From Lentisphaerota bacterium (GTDB taxonomy: Bacteria; Verrucomicrobiota; Lentisphaeria; Victivallales; Victivallaceae): a stretch of DNA of 64,000 nucleotides. The DNA is taken from contig SUVV01000001.1 in the NCBI GenBank assembly GCA_015061805.1, positions 62,001-126,000 on the forward strand, given 5' to 3'. Positions 7,347 through 15,097 of this stretch are shown here, in pieces. Position 1 is the first letter of the stretch, and every line of letters starts with the position of its first letter. A model generated the notes under the pieces. The model worked only from the letters and a program-made list of their open reading frames with translations, was not told the DNA's origin and made no database searches. The position numbers and the translations under genes were made by a program.

Positions 7347-8372
7347 TCAATCCTTATACTCCGGGTTCAAGTAGATCAGGTCTGCCTTTTTGGTTGAACC
7401 GCTCTTAAAAGCACGCATCGTTGAGTTTGCATTCTTTTCCGTAGAAACGTGCCCGTCAACAAAACTCACATTCGCAGAATTGTTATGCCGATCATGAATA
7501 TTGCCGCTACCGGAACCAAGACCGTAGAAATAGGCAAATCCGGCAGTGTACGCAGGCTTGCTGTTGATGGAATCTTTCAACACAGTATCAGCAAATGCCA
7601 CCGTCCGGCCGGGACGAATCGCTTTACCGGCTTTCATACTCGGCACCACACGGATTATCTTGCTGGTCACGCTCGTCTTAATGTAATCGCTGGCGATACC
7701 GGCATTGATACCATAATGGACATAGCGCATTGAAGTCGAGGTACCGGTCTTACTCGGCTTGACAGTCCGGATATCATTTTCATACTGCCATTTATGCACC
7801 GAAGGACACAGCAATACGCCATTGGGAATATAACCGTAAGCAATGAAAGTAGCACTCCATTTATGATAACTGACATTACGGGCACCCAAAACCACATAAT
7901 CATCATAATCAGGCATATAGTGCGAAAGAGCGGTATTCAACTGCTTGATATTATTGGCACAACTTGAAGTTGCACCTCTGGCTCTGGCACTCTGCAGTGC
8001 CGGAAGCAGAATTGCCGCCAGAATGGCGATGATAGCGATGACAACCAGCAGTTCTATTAAAGTGAAAGGCTTTATGGGAGAGGGGAAAAACTTCTTTTCA
8101 CGGGAAAAGAGGTTTTTCCCCTCTCCCAAACCCTCACCCTTTTTCAAGAAAAGCGGGGTATTTTTAAGAGATTCGATCAAGCCCGACCAACGGGATGGGC
8201 GCGACACCTCCGAAGCGGCACGTTTGCCGCTCAAAAAAAGCGGAGTATTTTGCAGCTCCAGTTTGTCGCTGCTCTTGAAAAAACGCAGAGATGAGATAGA
8301 AGTATTTACGAGGAGTTCGATAAGAGTGAAGAATGGCTTCTTCACTCCGGCATGCCGGAGATTCTTTTTCAT
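7347..8372 (-). CDS. Prepilin-type H-X9-DG protein with duplicated FTLIELLV leader (pilin 1)
   Basis: A 341-residue type II pseudopilin-like protein. It has two FTLIELLV motifs, at residues 15-22 and 103-110. Only the second runs into the hydrophobic helix ([17 protein letters not shown]), so it is the functional membrane anchor. The 80 residues between them are translated repeat DNA. The C-terminal [12 protein letters not shown] fits the H-X9-DG motif of prepilin-processing-associated proteins. Such proteins are normally cleaved before Phe by prepilin peptidase and assembled with, or secreted by, a type II system. The start has AAAGGA upstream. It lies between pilin 2 and the GH42-like enzyme, in one transcription unit. 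Whether both motifs are processed is unknown. Confidence 0.85.
   Translation of the reverse strand: MKKNLRHAGVKKPFFTLIELLVNTSISSLRFFKSSDKLELQNTPLFLSGKRAASEVSRPSRWSGLIESLKNTPLFLKKGEGLGEGKNLFSREKKFFPSPIKPFTLIELLVVIAIIAILAAILLPALQSARARGATSSCANNIKQLNTALSHYMPDYDDYVVLGARNVSYHKWSATFIAYGYIPNGVLLCPSVHKWQYENDIRTVKPSKTGTSTSMRYVHYGINAGIASDYIKTSVTSKIIRVVPSMKAGKAIRPGRTVAFADTVLKDSINSKPAYTAGFAYFYGLGSGSGNIHDRHNNSANVSFVDGHVSTEKNANSTMRAFKSGSTKKADLIYLNPEYKD
8067..8306 (-). repeat. In-frame 240-bp repeat insert in the pilin 1 leader
   Basis: Exactly 80 codons between the two FTLIELLV coding segments (8043-8066 and 8307-8330). In plus orientation it holds long inverted repeat A2 (8076-8127), the shared tail CTTTTTCAAGAAAAGCGGGG, a CCCGaccaaCGGG hairpin, GCGGCA/TGCCGC, and GCAGC-TCCAGTTTGTC-GCTGC. 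The last loop resembles the TCCGTTGTC loop of the intergenic array. The element therefore runs antisense to the host gene yet keeps its reading frame open. Confidence 0.85.
8076..8127. repeat. Long inverted repeat, copy A2 (inside pilin 1)
   Basis: 24-bp arms 8076-8099 and 8104-8127 with one mismatch that still allows a G-U pair; loop ACGG. The left arm begins gggagaggggaaaaac, as in A1. In the gene it encodes part of the leader insert ([11 protein letters not shown]). Confidence 0.85.
8345..8360. repeat. 16-bp palindrome CTCCGGCATGCCGGAG in pilin 1 leader codons
   Basis: A perfect palindrome encoding LRHAG in the leader upstream of the first FTLIELLV. The same 16 bp recur at the same place in pilin 4 (40154-40169). 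It abuts a second hairpin (8325-8346) that includes the Phe-Thr codons. Confidence 0.8.
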
Positions 8373-8427
8373 TTTAAGTTTTTCCTTTTATAACTCATGG
8401 ATACTATAATTGCATCGGGCCTGAAAT

Positions 8428-9282
8428 TCACAACACCGGATTGTCTACGGTTATCAACTTGCTGCCATCGGTATCCAGCCAGACACAAAGTGAGTTAGTT
8501 TTGCCTTTATATCCGATAACATAGTTTCTGGCTTCGGCGTGGCCGTCCATAAAAAGCGTATTGGCTCCACCGGGATGTGCCGCAAATTTACCGTAAGAAA
8601 TATTGGAGGTATAACGGGCAAGCACGAGATCAAAAGTTTGTGACGTCACCCCCGCCGGAACCGGCTGGGTTGTCGTCCACTTTTCGGTAAACATGATAGT
8701 ATCTTTTATATGCTTATTCGGCTGTGAATTCTTTTTGTAATAGGTGCTGTCATTTATCTTGATACGGGGATTGCTCTGAACCGCACTGGCATATCCGATA
8801 TAATAGTTGTAAGCATAACTTTGAATGATCTTATTACCATTCCAATGAGTGGGGTTTTTGGGGTTACCCGGACATTGGAAAAGATCAAAATAAAGATAAC
8901 CATTAATTTTTTTGGAGGCCTTCACCCAACCGCGCTCGTACAGCATATCATCCCACATACCAACTCCGAGAGCATAAGCCGGGAGCAGCATTTCGCCATA
9001 AGCTTCAGAGTAACGGTAACTGAGAATATTAAGCTGCTTGAGGTTATTGAGACAACTGGTTCCCTGACCGCGCTTACGCGCCTTCTGCAGCGCCGGAAGC
9101 AAAAGCGCTGCCAGAATGGCGATGATGGCGATGACAACGAGAAGTTCAATAAGGGTAAAGTCAACTTTACCCTGCCCATGGGCAGGCTTTTCACGATCAC
9201 AGCAGAGATGTGAACTTTTCACGAGAAGTTCTATCAACGTAAAACATCTGCCGGATTTTCGAGAGAGAGAATGTTTGATCAT
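8428..9282 (-). CDS. Prepilin-type H-X9-DG protein with duplicated FTLIELLV leader (pilin 2)
   Basis: 284 residues from ATG 9282, which has AAAGGG upstream; the track start at 9309 is a TTG with no ribosome-binding site. FTLIELLV occurs at residues 14-21 and 42-49. Only the second precedes the membrane helix ([17 protein letters not shown]). The 20-residue spacer is built from palindromes (9153-9186). The C-terminal [12 protein letters not shown] fits H-X9-DG. The gene is 55 bases upstream of pilin 1 and 36 bases downstream of the SGNH hydrolase, same strand. A pseudopilin-like role at the cell envelope is inferred from the leader; no substrate is known. Confidence 0.85.
   Translation of the reverse strand: MIKHSLSRKSGRCFTLIELLVKSSHLCCDREKPAHGQGKVDFTLIELLVVIAIIAILAALLLPALQKARKRGQGTSCLNNLKQLNILSYRYSEAYGEMLLPAYALGVGMWDDMLYERGWVKASKKINGYLYFDLFQCPGNPKNPTHWNGNKIIQSYAYNYYIGYASAVQSNPRIKINDSTYYKKNSQPNKHIKDTIMFTEKWTTTQPVPAGVTSQTFDLVLARYTSNISYGKFAAHPGGANTLFMDGHAEARNYVIGYKGKTNSLCVWLDTDGSKLITVDNPVL
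9153..9186. repeat. Two adjacent palindromes at the second FTLIELLV of pilin 2
   Basis: GGGTAAAGTCAACTTTACCC (9153-9172; 9-bp arms, two-base loop) is followed by CCTGCCCATGGGCAGG (9171-9186). The first palindrome covers the codons for Phe-Thr-Leu of the second FTLIELLV. Both belong to the 60-bp leader insert 9160-9219. Confidence 0.85.
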
Positions 9283-9318
9283 TTTGACACACCCTTTCAA
9301 TATTTTCAACTAAAAATG

Positions 9319-10008
9319 TTACGCCAAAGTTTTTTCCAACAAAGCCTGCATCGGCATCAATTTTTCACGCCAGCCGATCTTGTTGAAATCCACATCAAAA
9401 TAACGGCACAGATTCAATCCGATCAGCATGTTACCGTTTTCGTTGGTATGCAGCGGATCACGCATCAGATTGAATACCCGGTAGTTCCGGTCGATCTTAT
9501 CAAAAAGTGCGTATTGATCAACCAGCAGACAATCAATATCTGCAGCAACTTTACGCACCGCTTTCATGTAACGTACAAAAAACGCCGCCCGCTGGGGCTG
9601 CATAAATTCATATATCCCTTTATAATAGGTCTGCAGAATCACCTCTGAACCATGATTTTTCAACGTATTGACAATGGTCGTAAGATTTGCAGTAAATTCA
9701 TCTTCCGGGACAAATTTCGGCGGGACGATATTGCAATCGTTGCCGGCAAAAGTGACAATGGTAAGATCGGGCTGATAAAAGAGTACATCCCGTTCCATCC
9801 GGGCGAGCGCGTCCCGGGTATTGTTTCCGGAAACCCCGGCGTTAATCAGTTGAAACTTGCGTCCGAACCGGGCGCGCAATCCCAACTCCAACACATCGCT
9901 CCAATGGACACCCGGCAAATGGCGCTCGGTATTTGAAGCTCCGAAAACCACGATCCGCAAATGTTCTTTGGATTCAAACAACTCTACAACACTATTAAAT
10001 ATATCCAT
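9319..10008 (-). CDS. SGNH/GDSL-family hydrolase
   Basis: A 229-residue protein with SGNH-hydrolase blocks: GASNTE near residue 23 (block I, catalytic Ser), a glycine-containing block II (GVSGNNT), GNDCN (block III, oxyanion Asn) and DPLHTNENGN near the C-terminus (block V Asp-x-x-His). No signal peptide, so probably cytoplasmic. Members are esterases acting on acyl or acetyl groups of glycans or lipids; the substrate here cannot be told. It is the first gene of the unit continuing into pilin 2, pilin 1 and the GH42-like enzyme, so deacetylation of imported sugar is plausible but inferred. Confidence 0.75.
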   Translation of the reverse strand: MDIFNSVVELFESKEHLRIVVFGASNTERHLPGVHWSDVLELGLRARFGRKFQLINAGVSGNNTRDALARMERDVLFYQPDLTIVTFAGNDCNIVPPKFVPEDEFTANLTTIVNTLKNHGSEVILQTYYKGIYEFMQPQRAAFFVRYMKAVRKVAADIDCLLVDQYALFDKIDRNYRVFNLMRDPLHTNENGNMLIGLNLCRYFDVDFNKIGWREKLMPMQALLEKTLA

Positions 10009-10023
10009 ATTTCACCGTTCGAT

Positions 10024-10056
10024 AAAAAAAGGGGGAAGTCTGACAACAGCCCCCCC
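10024..10056 (-). terminator. Terminator after the DUF2156 gene
   Basis: On the minus strand a G-rich arm (10050-10056) pairs with CCCCC (10031-10035) and is followed by a T7 run (10024-10030). It lies ten bases after the stop of 10067-10963 and separates the mreB-DUF2156 unit from the SGNH unit. Confidence 0.65.
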
Positions 10057-10066
10057 TCTGAAAATC

Positions 10067-10963
10067 TTAAATATTACGCAAAAAATAACGTTTGAAGAAA
10101 CGTTCCGGATCAAGCGACCGCTTGGCATGGCGCAAACTCTCTTCATTCATATCCTGCTCGCGGTTCATGAACTTGGCTTTACCGCGCAGAGCGATCGCCA
10201 ACTGCCAGGTCAGAGTTTGAGATGCACCCTTGACCGCATGATCGGCTTTTTCAAAGTGAACATCGACCGTATCTGACGGCAGCATGCTGAACACCGACAA
10301 ACCAGCCGGATAATCGGGTTCTGCGAAGAGGATTATTCCCTGCAATCCCAGTTCCTCAAAGTGCTTCCATGCGCTGTCCAGCGCCATGGTTTCCTCTGCC
10401 AGAAATTCGCACCACTCCAAACGGGAGTTGAGATCCCGGGCAAGTTTGGCAGCGATGCCGATATTGTCTTTGGTGATCTTCTGAATCGCCGCATAGGGGC
10501 AATTCGCCTGAAACTGTTTCACTAAATTGTGTTTCTTACGCAGTTTGGAACCGTTGAAAGTTGCGATTTTTTCCACAGAAAAGAGGTAGTCGATAGCACC
10601 TTCATCGTATTCAAGATCAAAAAGCGAATCGCAATCCGGATAGTTGTCCAGAAAATCTTCCGGGACATCGTAGATACCGCCATCGGTAAGACCGGCATCC
10701 ATAAATGCCTTGCTGATTTTGTGAAGCAATTCCGGATCGACCGCTTCTCCGAGCGGATAATGGATGATCCGGGTCTGCCGTTCATAAACCACCATGCGGC
10801 CTTCGATCTCAATACACTCAATGCCGTAGGGCTGACGATACATGAAAATATTGGGGAAACAGGCTTCACAGCTCTGACTGCCCATCATTTTCAGAACTTT
10901 ATCAAAACGCGCCCGATCGGTTATTTCGACCGGACGCAATGAACTCAAATCGATTTCACTCAT
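10067..10963 (-). CDS. DUF2156 / phosphatidylglycerol lysyltransferase-domain protein
   Basis: A 298-residue soluble protein resembling the GNAT-like C-terminal domain of MprF (DUF2156). The characteristic middle segment is NGSKLRKKHNLVKQF, with the C-terminal GASQTLTWQLAIAL region and a final Arg-rich end (RHAKRSLDPERFFKRYF). It lacks the flippase transmembrane part of MprF, as many stand-alone DUF2156 proteins do. The family transfers aminoacyl groups from tRNA or is of unknown function, so substrate assignment is open. Its start is three bases after the mreB stop, so it is co-transcribed with mreB. Confidence 0.75.
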   Translation of the reverse strand: MSEIDLSSLRPVEITDRARFDKVLKMMGSQSCEACFPNIFMYRQPYGIECIEIEGRMVVYERQTRIIHYPLGEAVDPELLHKISKAFMDAGLTDGGIYDVPEDFLDNYPDCDSLFDLEYDEGAIDYLFSVEKIATFNGSKLRKKHNLVKQFQANCPYAAIQKITKDNIGIAAKLARDLNSRLEWCEFLAEETMALDSAWKHFEELGLQGIILFAEPDYPAGLSVFSMLPSDTVDVHFEKADHAVKGASQTLTWQLAIALRGKAKFMNREQDMNEESLRHAKRSLDPERFFKRYFLRNI

Positions 10964-10966
10964 GGA

Positions 10967-11992
10967 TCACGCTGACCAGTGTTTAGTTTCCAAAAGCATT
11001 ACGCCGGTACCATTTGCGACCGCGTTAAGCGGATCCTCTGCCTGAAACACCGGCAACCCAGTTTCGGCAGTAAGCAATTTATCCAGACCGACCAGTTTGG
11101 CACCGCCGCCGGCAAGGATGATACCGCGATCGATAAGATCGCCGGCCAAATCCGGCGGACAATGTTCCAGAGTCGTGCGGACGGCTTCGATAATGGAAGT
11201 CACCGGTCCCTGCAGCGCGGCGCGAACCTCGGCGGCGGTGATCCGGATGGTTTTCGGAACCAGAGATACCTTGTCCAGACCTTTGACATCCATGGATTCC
11301 TCATCGCGCACCGGATAGGCGCTGCCCAACCGGATCTTGATCTGTTCTGCGCTGAGTTCGCCGATCATCAGATTGTAAGCACGCTGCAAGTGCTGGATGA
11401 TCGCCTTGTCCAGTTCGTCACCGCCGACCTTTACGCTGTGGGAGTGGACGATACCGGAAAGAGATATCACGGCGACCTCAGTCGTACCGCCGCCGATATC
11501 AACGATCATGTTACCGGCAGGTTCCGCCACCGGCAGACCGACACCGACCGCAGCCGCCATCGGTTCTTCGACCAGGACGACATCTCCGGCACCGGCCTGT
11601 TTGGCACTGTCGACCACGGCGCGCCGTTCGACCTCAGTGATACCGGAGGGAACTGCGATCAGCACTCTGGGACGAAGCAGACGCTTGTACCAGGGTTCCG
11701 CCCGCATGGCACGCTGGATAAAATAACGGAGCATACTCTCCGTAACTTCATAATTGGCAATAACACCATCTTTCATCGGACGGAGAGCGGCGATATTGAG
11801 CGGGGTTTTACCCAACATCTCCTTGGCTTCTCTGCCGACTGCAAGCACTTCGTGGGTATTGACTTTGATAGCAACCACCGAAGGTTCATTGATGACTACG
11901 CCAAGATCACGAACAAAAACCAGACAGTTAGCCGTACCAAGATCAAGCCCGATATGCGTAGACAACAATTTTGTCAACAACTGAGTACCCAT
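10967..11992 (-). CDS. mreB: Rod shape-determining protein MreB
   Basis: A 341-residue actin homologue forming membrane-associated filaments that direct lateral wall synthesis. Phosphate-1 motif GLDLGTANCLVF lies at about 14-25; the VDIGGGTTEVAVI phosphate-2 motif and the LAGGGAKLVGLD adenosine motif follow in order, and the EEPMAAAVG segment is conserved. The N-terminal TQLLTKLLS may be the membrane-binding amphipathic segment. No mreC or mreD is adjacent; instead a DUF2156 gene follows directly. It is divergent from the glycosyltransferase operon across a 189-base gap that must hold promoters for both. The long opposite ORF (10979-13291) includes mreB antisense and is not a gene in that part. 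Confidence 0.93.
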   Translation of the reverse strand: MGTQLLTKLLSTHIGLDLGTANCLVFVRDLGVVINEPSVVAIKVNTHEVLAVGREAKEMLGKTPLNIAALRPMKDGVIANYEVTESMLRYFIQRAMRAEPWYKRLLRPRVLIAVPSGITEVERRAVVDSAKQAGAGDVVLVEEPMAAAVGVGLPVAEPAGNMIVDIGGGTTEVAVISLSGIVHSHSVKVGGDELDKAIIQHLQRAYNLMIGELSAEQIKIRLGSAYPVRDEESMDVKGLDKVSLVPKTIRITAAEVRAALQGPVTSIIEAVRTTLEHCPPDLAGDLIDRGIILAGGGAKLVGLDKLLTAETGLPVFQAEDPLNAVANGTGVMLLETKHWSA

Positions 11993-12181
11993 GATTCACC
12001 TTTTTTAAAACGTTTACGCATCAGAAAAATATTCGATGTCCTGAAAACTTCTTTACATCTATATAATAGACTATCAAAACAGCAAGATTTCAAGTACAAC
12101 ATAAAAAAACTGGCGTTTTTTTTTGTTTTTTCACACTTTTTTTTTGCAAAATCAACATTGCGATGTTATCTTATACACATT

Positions 12182-13291
12182 ATGGACAAAAAAGAAACAC
12201 AGTTCCGCCCGGTCAGTTCCGGCAATAGAAACAATGCTTTGCGCAATCTTCGCAACGGCATCGTCGTGCGTATCCCCGATCGTTTGAGCGATGCGGTAAT
12301 GACGATCCCTGCCCTCAAGGTGCTCAAAGAAAGCCTGCCGGAACATTGCGGACTTTTTGTCATAATCCCCGCATTCATGACCCAGTTGTTTGAAGCGCTT
12401 CCGATCGTAGATAAGACCGTCACCCTCCGTAAATCCTCAAAGTTGTGGACCGGAAATGAACGCAGGGAAGTCCGTCAACTCCGGGCGGGTGCGATCGTGA
12501 TTTTCAGCCGTTCGGCCAAAGATATCATCTCGGCGAAACTGGCAGGCATCCCGAAGCTCGTCGGTTTCTCCGGAAGCATCTGCGATATTCTGCTCTCGGC
12601 AAAAATTCCCTTTATCGCCAGGAATACCGATGCAGCACACCATTCGCCAATTGCCCTGCAGTATCTTGAACTGGCAAAAGCAGCCGGAGCCGGAGAGTGG
12701 GATGGCATTGTGCCGCCCATTTCGTCAAGGATCGCCACGGCGGAAACAGAACAGGTCATCCACGACATCTGCCGTCACACCCAGGTTCTTTTGATTGCAC
12801 CGGGAGTCTCCGGTGCGCCCTGCTGGCCGAGTTCCGGCTACCGGGCAGTCGCCAGATACTGGATCCGCCACGGCGGAATTGTCGCAATCATCGGTTCAGC
12901 CGGAGAACGCAGTCTTGGCAATGCCATTTGTGCATCTCTGCCTAAAAACAAATATTTCAACCTCTGCGGCAAAACAGATATTTGTGCATTGCTTCATCTG
13001 TTCCGTTCAGCCGCCTATACTATTGCCGGAGATTCCGGACTCATGCGCCTCGGTATTGCGCTGGACATTCACGGACTGGTTCCGGTAGGTCCGGCGGACT
13101 TTGCCGATACCGACCCGGTAACGGCGAAGTGGAAAATACTGTTTTCCAAACGGAACTGTTCCGGAGCCGGGGGCGTTTGCAATCACAACGGCAACTGCAC
13201 TCATCTGCCGACCGTACATCAGGTGCTGAAAGCGATACACCAGTCGGCAAAAGAACTGCATTTTCCTTTCCGTGAAGCAGTAAAAAAATGA
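12182..13291 (+). CDS. Glycosyltransferase family 9 (heptosyltransferase-like)
   Basis: 369 residues, starting at ATG 12182 where family similarity begins; the upstream 400 codons of the track ORF are antisense mreB and intergenic DNA. The N-terminal Rossmann half begins with VVRIPDRLSDAVMTIPAL, matching the heptosyltransferase start. The C-terminal half has LLIAPGVSGAPCWP and the nucleotide-sugar region IAGDSGLMRLG, where the usual His (GDSGPMH) is replaced by Arg. It would add a heptose or related sugar to the LPS core at the inner face of the cytoplasmic membrane. It leads an operon with two GT2 genes. No clear Shine-Dalgarno is visible. Confidence 0.75.
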   Translation: MDKKETQFRPVSSGNRNNALRNLRNGIVVRIPDRLSDAVMTIPALKVLKESLPEHCGLFVIIPAFMTQLFEALPIVDKTVTLRKSSKLWTGNERREVRQLRAGAIVIFSRSAKDIISAKLAGIPKLVGFSGSICDILLSAKIPFIARNTDAAHHSPIALQYLELAKAAGAGEWDGIVPPISSRIATAETEQVIHDICRHTQVLLIAPGVSGAPCWPSSGYRAVARYWIRHGGIVAIIGSAGERSLGNAICASLPKNKYFNLCGKTDICALLHLFRSAAYTIAGDSGLMRLGIALDIHGLVPVGPADFADTDPVTAKWKILFSKRNCSGAGGVCNHNGNCTHLPTVHQVLKAIHQSAKELHFPFREAVKK

Positions 13292-13328
13292 TCCGGTGCA
13301 ATCCCGGAATGCCTTGAGGAGAGATGAA

Positions 13329-14147
13329 TTGATAAAGATCCTACCGGTTATCATCCTTTACCGTCAGGCGCTGACCGCATGCCGGAGTTATAACACTCTG
13401 CTCCGCGGATATGATGGAAAAATATTTGTTTTCGACAACTCTCCGGAAGCGGCCATGCTGCCGGATGATCCCCGGATAATCTATTACCATGCGCCGGAGA
13501 ATCCCGGAATATCCACCGGATACAATTTTGCCGCCGATTATGCGTTGAAAAATGAGTTTTCATGGCTGTTGCTGCTCGATCAGGATTCAGAGTTCACCTT
13601 TCCGCCGGCAGTTTACATTGATGCAGTCTGTAAAAATCCGGAGATCGGACTTTTTGCTCCGGCGATGAAAACTTCGCAAGGTATACCGATGTCACCGGTG
13701 AATTTGCAGACACTTTTTCCGACGGCAGAGGAGATGACTCCGGGCAGATATCCGCTGAAATCTTATGTCCCGGTGAATTCCGGGAGCCTCGTATCCACAG
13801 AACTTTTCTGGAAGTGCGGCGGATATAACGAAAAAGTTTTCCTCGATCACTCGGACTATGATTTCATGGAACGCCTGGCAATGGTAACTGAAAACTTTAT
13901 CCTCATCGACGGAACGGTAATTCAGGATTACTCCGGAGATGAAGTCGATCCGGAACGCATCTGCAAAAGATTCATACTCTTTCTCAAATCGGCGCGCAAC
14001 TGTGTCTGGCGCACCCTGTTCCGGAAATTAAAGATGGATTTCTTTGTTTTCTGCCGGGCGCTGATCGTAGGAAAACAGTTGAATATGCGCCTGAAAATTC
14101 TGCGGGCATGGTTCAAAATATTTGTTTTGCGGAGGGATGAAGCATGA
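13329..14147 (+). CDS. Glycosyltransferase family 2, rhamnosyltransferase-like
   Basis: 272 residues if translation begins at TTG 13329, preceded by GAGGAGA six bases upstream; the track GTG at 13296 has no ribosome site. GT-A fold: FVFDNSPE, ENPGISTGYNFAADYA and the metal/nucleotide motif LLLLDQDSEF, as in O-antigen rhamnosyltransferases. The C-terminal part (LKSARNCVWRTLF) is membrane-proximal. It overlaps the next GT2 by ATGA. It probably acts in LPS or exopolysaccharide assembly; donor and acceptor cannot be told. Confidence 0.75.
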   Translation: MIKILPVIILYRQALTACRSYNTLLRGYDGKIFVFDNSPEAAMLPDDPRIIYYHAPENPGISTGYNFAADYALKNEFSWLLLLDQDSEFTFPPAVYIDAVCKNPEIGLFAPAMKTSQGIPMSPVNLQTLFPTAEEMTPGRYPLKSYVPVNSGSLVSTELFWKCGGYNEKVFLDHSDYDFMERLAMVTENFILIDGTVIQDYSGDEVDPERICKRFILFLKSARNCVWRTLFRKLKMDFFVFCRALIVGKQLNMRLKILRAWFKIFVLRRDEA

Positions 14148-15097
14148 TTTCAGTTGCCATTGCGACCTTCAATGGAGCAGAGTACCTGCAGCCGCAGCTG
14201 GATTCCATCCTCGCGCAGAGCGTGGCAGTCGATGAGATCGTGATCTGCGACGACAACTCCGCCGACGGAACGGTCACTATTCTGGAAAACTATCAAAAAG
14301 AACATCCGGGCAAATTCCGGATATTCCGCAATCCGCAAAATCTGGGCTGTGCCGGAAATTTTGAAAAAGCGCTGTCGCTCTGTTCCGGCGATATCATTTT
14401 TCTTGCAGATCAGGATGATGTATGGCTGGCCGACAAAGTTGAGAAAATGTTGAAATGCTTCACCACACCGCAAATCCTCGGTGTTTATTCGGACAGTCTG
14501 GTGGTCAACGCAAAACTTGAAGCGCAAGGCAAGACCCATCTGGAAATCCGGAACTTCTCCCCTGATCTGCTGAAAAAACTGCCGCAATTCAAAAACTTCA
14601 TCCGCCGGGTCCCGCCTGCGGCGCACGATATGGCGATCCGGAAAACGGCATTGAAATATCTGCTGCCGTTCCCGAAACAACCCAATGTCCACGACAGTTT
14701 CATCGGCATCACGATCGCCGCGCTGAATGGCTGGGAGATGATCCCGGAATGTCTGACCCTCTTTCGTCAGCATGGTGCCAACGCATCCGGTTCCGGCAAA
14801 AGCGATTCCGGTATTGCCGGGCAATTGAGAGCGGCAAAACAGTCGGCAAAGTCGGATACTTTCGCCTGGAATGCCAAACTTCACGCCTTTGTTCTCGCCC
14901 GGCTCAAAGACAGGATCGACGATGAAAACGAAACTCTCCTCAAAGCCCGGGTCGCCCACTCACAGAGTCGATCAAAAATGGGAAAATGCAATTGGTTTCA
15001 CCGGGCATTTCTCGTCGGCATCGAACTCTTTTCCGGAAATTATTTCCGTTTTGCCAGAGGAATAAAAAGCGTGATTCAAGACCTGTTTTTGCGCTGA
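14144..15097 (+). CDS. Glycosyltransferase family 2
   Basis: 317 residues. The N-terminal GT-A domain shows ISVAIATFNGAEYLQPQLDSI, VICDDNSADGT and the DXD-containing LADQDDVW, all typical of GT2 enzymes that build LPS or polysaccharide chains. Its C-terminal region has the basic, hydrophobic segments of membrane-associated members (KCNWFHRAFLVGIELFSG). Third gene of the plus-strand operon, coupled by ATGA to the previous gene. Its 3' end overlaps the 3' end of the convergent 510-residue GT2 by 22 bases. Confidence 0.8.
   Translation: MISVAIATFNGAEYLQPQLDSILAQSVAVDEIVICDDNSADGTVTILENYQKEHPGKFRIFRNPQNLGCAGNFEKALSLCSGDIIFLADQDDVWLADKVEKMLKCFTTPQILGVYSDSLVVNAKLEAQGKTHLEIRNFSPDLLKKLPQFKNFIRRVPPAAHDMAIRKTALKYLLPFPKQPNVHDSFIGITIAALNGWEMIPECLTLFRQHGANASGSGKSDSGIAGQLRAAKQSAKSDTFAWNAKLHAFVLARLKDRIDDENETLLKARVAHSQSRSKMGKCNWFHRAFLVGIELFSGNYFRFARGIKSVIQDLFLR

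Noticed and set aside
7347-9282. Pilins 1 and 2 as pseudogenes disrupted by repeats
   Set aside because: Both reading frames are intact through the inserts, starts and ribosome sites are good, and the C-terminal H-X9-DG is preserved.
10979-12181. Long N-terminal extension of the GT9 ORF
   Set aside because: It is antisense to mreB and crosses the promoter gap; family similarity begins at ATG 12182.
11993-12181. Promoters for mreB and the GT9 gene
   Set aside because: AT-rich TATA-like sequences are present but no pair with acceptable spacing stood out, so none is called.
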